From NCBI GenBank assembly GCA_031308135.1, contig JAHLJT010009419.1, positions 184,598,125 to 184,662,124 on the forward strand: a stretch of DNA of 64,000 bases, in the 5' to 3' direction. Every line of letters begins with the position of its first letter. Within the stretch, counting starts at the first letter, position 1. This document shows, piece after piece, positions 60,819 to 64,000 of the stretch. The position numbers and the translations under genes were made by a program. This stretch comes from Acheta domesticus. Its lineage: Eukaryota > Arthropoda > Insecta > Orthoptera > Gryllidae. Below the pieces are notes generated by a model. It made no database searches. It saw only the letters and a program-made list of their open reading frames with translations, and was not told the origin of the DNA.

Positions 60819-61738
60819 CAGTAATGCTTAACATTCGCGAGGGTTACGTTCCCCAAAAAACATCGCGAATGTCAAATCCGCGAATGTTGAGTCTATCTTT
60901 TAATGAAAAAAACGTGGGTTAGGTTCCTGGATATCAAAAATATATTTAAAAAAGAAAGAAAAATATCTGACGAACAATTGCAGTAAAACTGAGCAAGCAC
61001 TACTTCAAACAGAATTCACAATCTACATCCGAAAAGAAAAAATAAGACCATATTTGAAACTTATTTCAGAGTGGAAAGTGATTGGATGTAGGTTTTTTGT
61101 TGTTTTTTTTAATTTTATTTTTTATTCATCACCCCCATCATTCTTTTATCCAAATGTGGTAAAGTTGTTGCTTCTATTTCTCTCGTAAATTTCGAAGTAA
61201 TTTCCAAGTTCTGATCGTAATGCCCTTTCCACCTAGAGCTTTTTGAACTTTTAGAACGTTATTAACAGTTCTGACATTGATGTTGCTCTTGGACGCAGTT
61301 TCGCTTCCGTTAGTTCATAATTACGTTCGAGGATGCTTTCTTCACTGATTATTTCCCGAAGCTACTCTTCAGTGAAATCATTTCAATGTGAGATGCACAG
61401 ATCCTGAATGGATTTTATGTTTGTGTGGTCAAAACGCTTAAGTCCAACTTAACGTAACTGAATGGAATTATTTTACAATTTTGTTCTTCTATTAATGCGA
61501 ATTGACATTCCAAATTTGACATTTTGCGGAACGTGATACTTTGAGCTCCGGTGTCTGTGAAGTTCAGTTCCCAGATGGCGTTAATAAAGGAAACGAAATG
61601 TGCTTACTTAAAAAAATGTACGACTAAAAGACGCACTCGCGAATGTTGAAGTCGCGAATGTTAAAACTGGTAGCATTTCTATAATCGCGAATGTTCGAAC
61701 TCGCGAATAGCGAATCCGCGGATGTCGAGAGATGACTG
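60819..61738. mobile_element. pogo/Tigger-like DNA transposon, non-autonomous (920 bp)
   Basis: The ends are CAGTAATGCTTAACATTCGC (60819-60838) and, inverted, CAGTCATCTCTCGACATCCG (61719-61738), each flanked outside by TA (60817-60818, 61739-61740). The motif ACATTCGCGA, in both orientations, recurs several times inside each end. CAGT ends with TA duplications are usual for pogo/Tigger elements of the Tc1/mariner superfamily. The - strand between about 61420 and 61150 has a frame broken by several stops with coding-like stretches (for example IISEESILERNYELTEAKLR) that I cannot assign. Confidence 0.8.
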
Positions 61739-61740
61739 TA

Positions 61741-62279
61741 TACTACAAAATGTTGGGTTGTATAAAAATTTAATTAAAGGCAATGATTTTGGTGTTTGTT
61801 GTATTCTAGTGTATTTCAAAAGTATAAGTTCACTTAAAGGAAAATGTATACTACATCGAATGGAAGATGTAACGGGAAACTGCTCGTTGGCGAAGGAGAA
61901 TGTTCTCCTGCAGCGGGGTTTGATGAAAATGTGGATGGAAATCATGTGATTTTTAATTTCAGAATTTGATAAATTATTCGAGTAATGGAAGGAAACAAGG
62001 TCCTTTTTTGTCCGGTAGAGTGACGTTGCGCGGACGTGGCGTGCGTGCTCGGCAGATCTGAAATGTTAGCAGCCGCAGCAAACAGGCGTGGAATTACGGA
62101 TGCGAGGGACGTTTGGGCCTCTTAACGACAGCTCTGCTGCGGTCGTCACCTCCGGCGTCAGCCGCTTCCGCGAAGCGAGCTCCCGCCCCGCGGGCGAGGA
62201 CGCGGCCCCTGCCGCCGCGCCGGCGCTCTTGCTTCCCACAGCGCCTCTGCACACACGACACCTGCTTTGCGTCTCGGCC
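61741..62279. other. AT-rich DNA passing into a CpG-rich block (62030-62275)
   Basis: The right half is CpG-rich ('tcccgccccgcgggcgagga', 'cgcggcccctgccgccgcgc'), like the other islands of the window. No coding exon is recognised. It ends exactly where the foldback MITE begins. Confidence 0.45.
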
Positions 62280-62508
62280 TGTGATTTTTCTAACTTTGCC
62301 CCTCGAGGCGCGTCTTCACGATTGATTGAATATGTCACGGTATTTCGCGACATTCCCAGTCGTGCCGCCAGGCATCGCGCGATCGCCACCGTGTCAAGCA
62401 GTGTTTGCGATCAAGCGACTTCTAAGGGTACGACGGAGAAAATGTCGAAATGCCGTGTGATATTCCATCGTGGCCATGAGGGGCAGGGTTAGAAAAATCG
62501 CTCTATAG
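62280..62508. mobile_element. Foldback MITE, copy 2 (229 bp)
   Basis: It shares with the copy at 14737-14979 'gatttttctaac', 'tgcccctc', 'cacgat', 'cacggtatttcgcgacatt' and 'cgtcgtgccgcca'-type motifs, arranged as one long inverted repeat. The right end reads, inverted, CTATAGAGCGATTTTTCTAA, which matches ACTATACTGCGATTTTTC of copy 1. The left end is slightly eroded. No coding capacity. Confidence 0.82.
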
Positions 62509-62926
62509 CTAGGGGGGGGGGGGCGCGTCCCGGGTGACACCAATTAAGTTATTTTATTGTTGGAATTATAAAATTGTATAATTTACTTAAACATTTTATA
62601 TATTAATAGTTAGTTTTCTTCGTTTTAGTAATTTGAAAATTTTATTGTTAGAATTATATAATTTTTATGGTTAGTTAAAAATGATTTATATTAATTTAAT
62701 ACGTATACATTTAAATCATAAGCATAGACTATGATTTAATTGCAATTATTCTTAATTACATATATTTTTTAAATATATTATAAATAACTATAATTTTCAA
62801 ATGTGTTTGAATTTTTAATAAAATCAACAATATATGCAGCAATAGATATTTTTATATTTAGTTTATCGGGGGGGGGGTGACACCATTAGCTTCCCCCAGA
62901 TGACACCAACTGAAGCTACGCCACTG
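62505..62926. mobile_element. hAT-like non-autonomous element abutting the MITE
   Basis: The right end is GAAGCTACGCCACTG (62912-62926), a typical hAT terminus. The left end is damaged: 'tagctagg' followed by a 12-G run at 62512-62523 and 'cgcgtcccgggtgacaccaa'. 'ggtgacacca' occurs at both ends, each beside a G run (62868-62877 on the right). The middle is AT-rich with no frame. The first bases of the left end seem to have been lost at the junction with the foldback MITE. Confidence 0.6.
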
Positions 62927-63335
62927 GTCTCTACTTCTCTACCTCGCCACTGACTTCTCCTTGTCACTCGCCACAACTTGGGTTTCTTTTAGGCATACCT
63001 TTCGTCGCCAAGATTTGTATTCGTGCTGTTGCTTCTGCAGTACCTCCGCCATTACCGCCTCTGCCACCCTTTCTTCGTCACCCTTGTTTTCATCGTCATC
63101 GCTTTCATTTCCATTACCATCCTTGTTGCCATTAACCTTACTACTTACTAACACAATCTCTCCACTACGTTCTGCATACAATCGTTTCCTCCAGAGCTAC
63201 CAACTCCAACATCTCTATTTTTTCGTACTACAACCGTTCTTTCGCCGTCATCATCTACATTATCAGTAATGCTGTGCTTGCGAGCCCCCCTCCTGCATCA
63301 CCCTGCGCAGAAATCCCCAAAACTAGCATCTACTC
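62927..63335. other. Low-complexity CT/TTC-rich DNA
   Basis: Codon-periodic C/T-rich sequence gives a Ser/Leu-rich + frame (62961-63269) and an acidic - frame (62939-63181). Neither has a recognisable domain and both look compositional. A similar texture returns at 63940-64000. Confidence 0.5.
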
Positions 63336-63921
63336 CAGGGGTTCTCAACGGGGCCGATGAATTTAAAGGGGACATTGATGGGTAAAGGGTCGATAGCCAT
63401 TGATGAAGCGGCGGGTGATCAGTTTAATCATGATCGCATTGATTACAGAAAATTAATTATTTCCTGTTATAAAGCCCCAAACACCTATAATAATATATTA
63501 AAAATTCGCTTCTTTTGTTTCGTTTCTGTCGTTCATCCTTAGGAGTCAAAATGTTCAGAAAACTGAAGAATGTCTAACTACGATACTCTATCGCGCACGA
63601 ATGTACTGTCCGCAATATTCAGTGGAGAAATGTTTTTGGCCATTTCTAAAAACTTATCATTTTGTGATAAGCTTTGATGGTTGCATTAAAAATGAAGATT
63701 AGAATATCTGCTTCTCAAAAGTAGAACCCTCTTCGATTTTTGAAAATAGATACATATACGAAAATATTGGTGTACGAAACTGTTACCTGTAAAGCATTTA
63801 TGTGCAATTCTTTGTGCCATGATTGTAGATGCTATATATTATAGAGAAAACGTAAGGTGGTCGATGAAGAACACAATTCTCCTAAAAGGGGTCAATAAAA
63901 TAAAAAGGTTGTGAATTCTTG
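63336..63921. mobile_element. Probable hAT non-autonomous element (586 bp)
   Basis: The left end CAGGGGTTCTCAACGGGG (63336-63353) is a classic hAT (Charlie-like) terminus. The inverted right end (CAAGAATTCACAACC at 63907-63921) is a decayed match. The flanking octamers ATCTACTC (63328-63335) and GTCTACGG (63922-63929) share the central TCTAC. The interior is AT-rich without transposase sequence. Confidence 0.6.
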
Positions 63922-64000
63922 GTCTACGGTATTACCTGTTCGCTATTACCAATCAATGTATTGCCTGTTCGCTATTATCAATTCCGTCTCCATCTCCGAC

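Noticed and set aside
62939..63181. Acidic 80-residue - strand ORF
   Set aside because: Lies in codon-periodic low-complexity DNA; no domain identified.

Overview
The window looks like a gene-poor stretch of a large, repeat-rich arthropod genome, most likely an insect. The background is AT-rich, with CpG-dense islands, eukaryotic splice signals and many class I and class II transposable elements in different states of decay. No operon structure, CRISPR array, rRNA or viral gene was seen. The species cannot be fixed from the sequence. A big-genome insect of the cockroach, termite or stick-insect kind would fit, but that is a guess.

Only one host coding exon is recognisable. It is the first coding exon of DIP2 (disco-interacting protein 2) at 7680-7764 on the + strand, ending at a clear splice donor. 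Three very short upstream ORFs lie in the presumed leader just before it. No second DIP2 exon was found downstream, so most of the remaining 56 kb is probably DIP2 intron 1. Sharp GC-rich islands near 10.2-10.7, 27.7-28.0, 42.06-42.28 and 62.03-62.28 kb could be alternative promoters or CpG-rich repeats.

Layout. 0-7.5 kb: AT-rich upstream DNA with an old dispersed repeat and a diverged direct duplication. 12-19 kb: several copies of a dispersed family marked by CGTCCGTC-type runs, plus a foldback MITE. 19.6-21.6 kb: a 5'-truncated jockey-like LINE (- strand) with an almost complete reverse transcriptase. 22.4-26.1 kb: an RTE-type LINE tail, then a composite of inverted repeats, direct repeats and a long hairpin. 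28.1-29.1 kb: a duplicated CT-rich block. 32.98-35.79 kb: a nearly intact piggyBac transposon with TTAA target duplication, perfect 14-bp ends, all three catalytic aspartates and one frameshift. 36.0-37.56 kb: a LINE fragment joined to a dead Tc1 element. 48.4 kb: an 18-bp minisatellite inside a dispersed repeat. 49.7-51.1 kb: a decayed hAT with 8-bp target duplications. 54.9 kb: a 241-bp hAT MITE. 57.4-58.35 kb: a second, internally deleted piggyBac. 59.15 kb: a tRNA-like sequence. 60.8-61.7 kb: a pogo/Tigger-like element with TA duplications. 62.3-63.9 kb: a second foldback MITE and two further hAT-like elements.

There is no multi-gene system here. The interest lies in the density and variety of cut-and-paste elements with readable ends and target duplications inside, or next to, a probable long DIP2 intron. 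The closest thing to a functional mobile system is the piggyBac at 33 kb.
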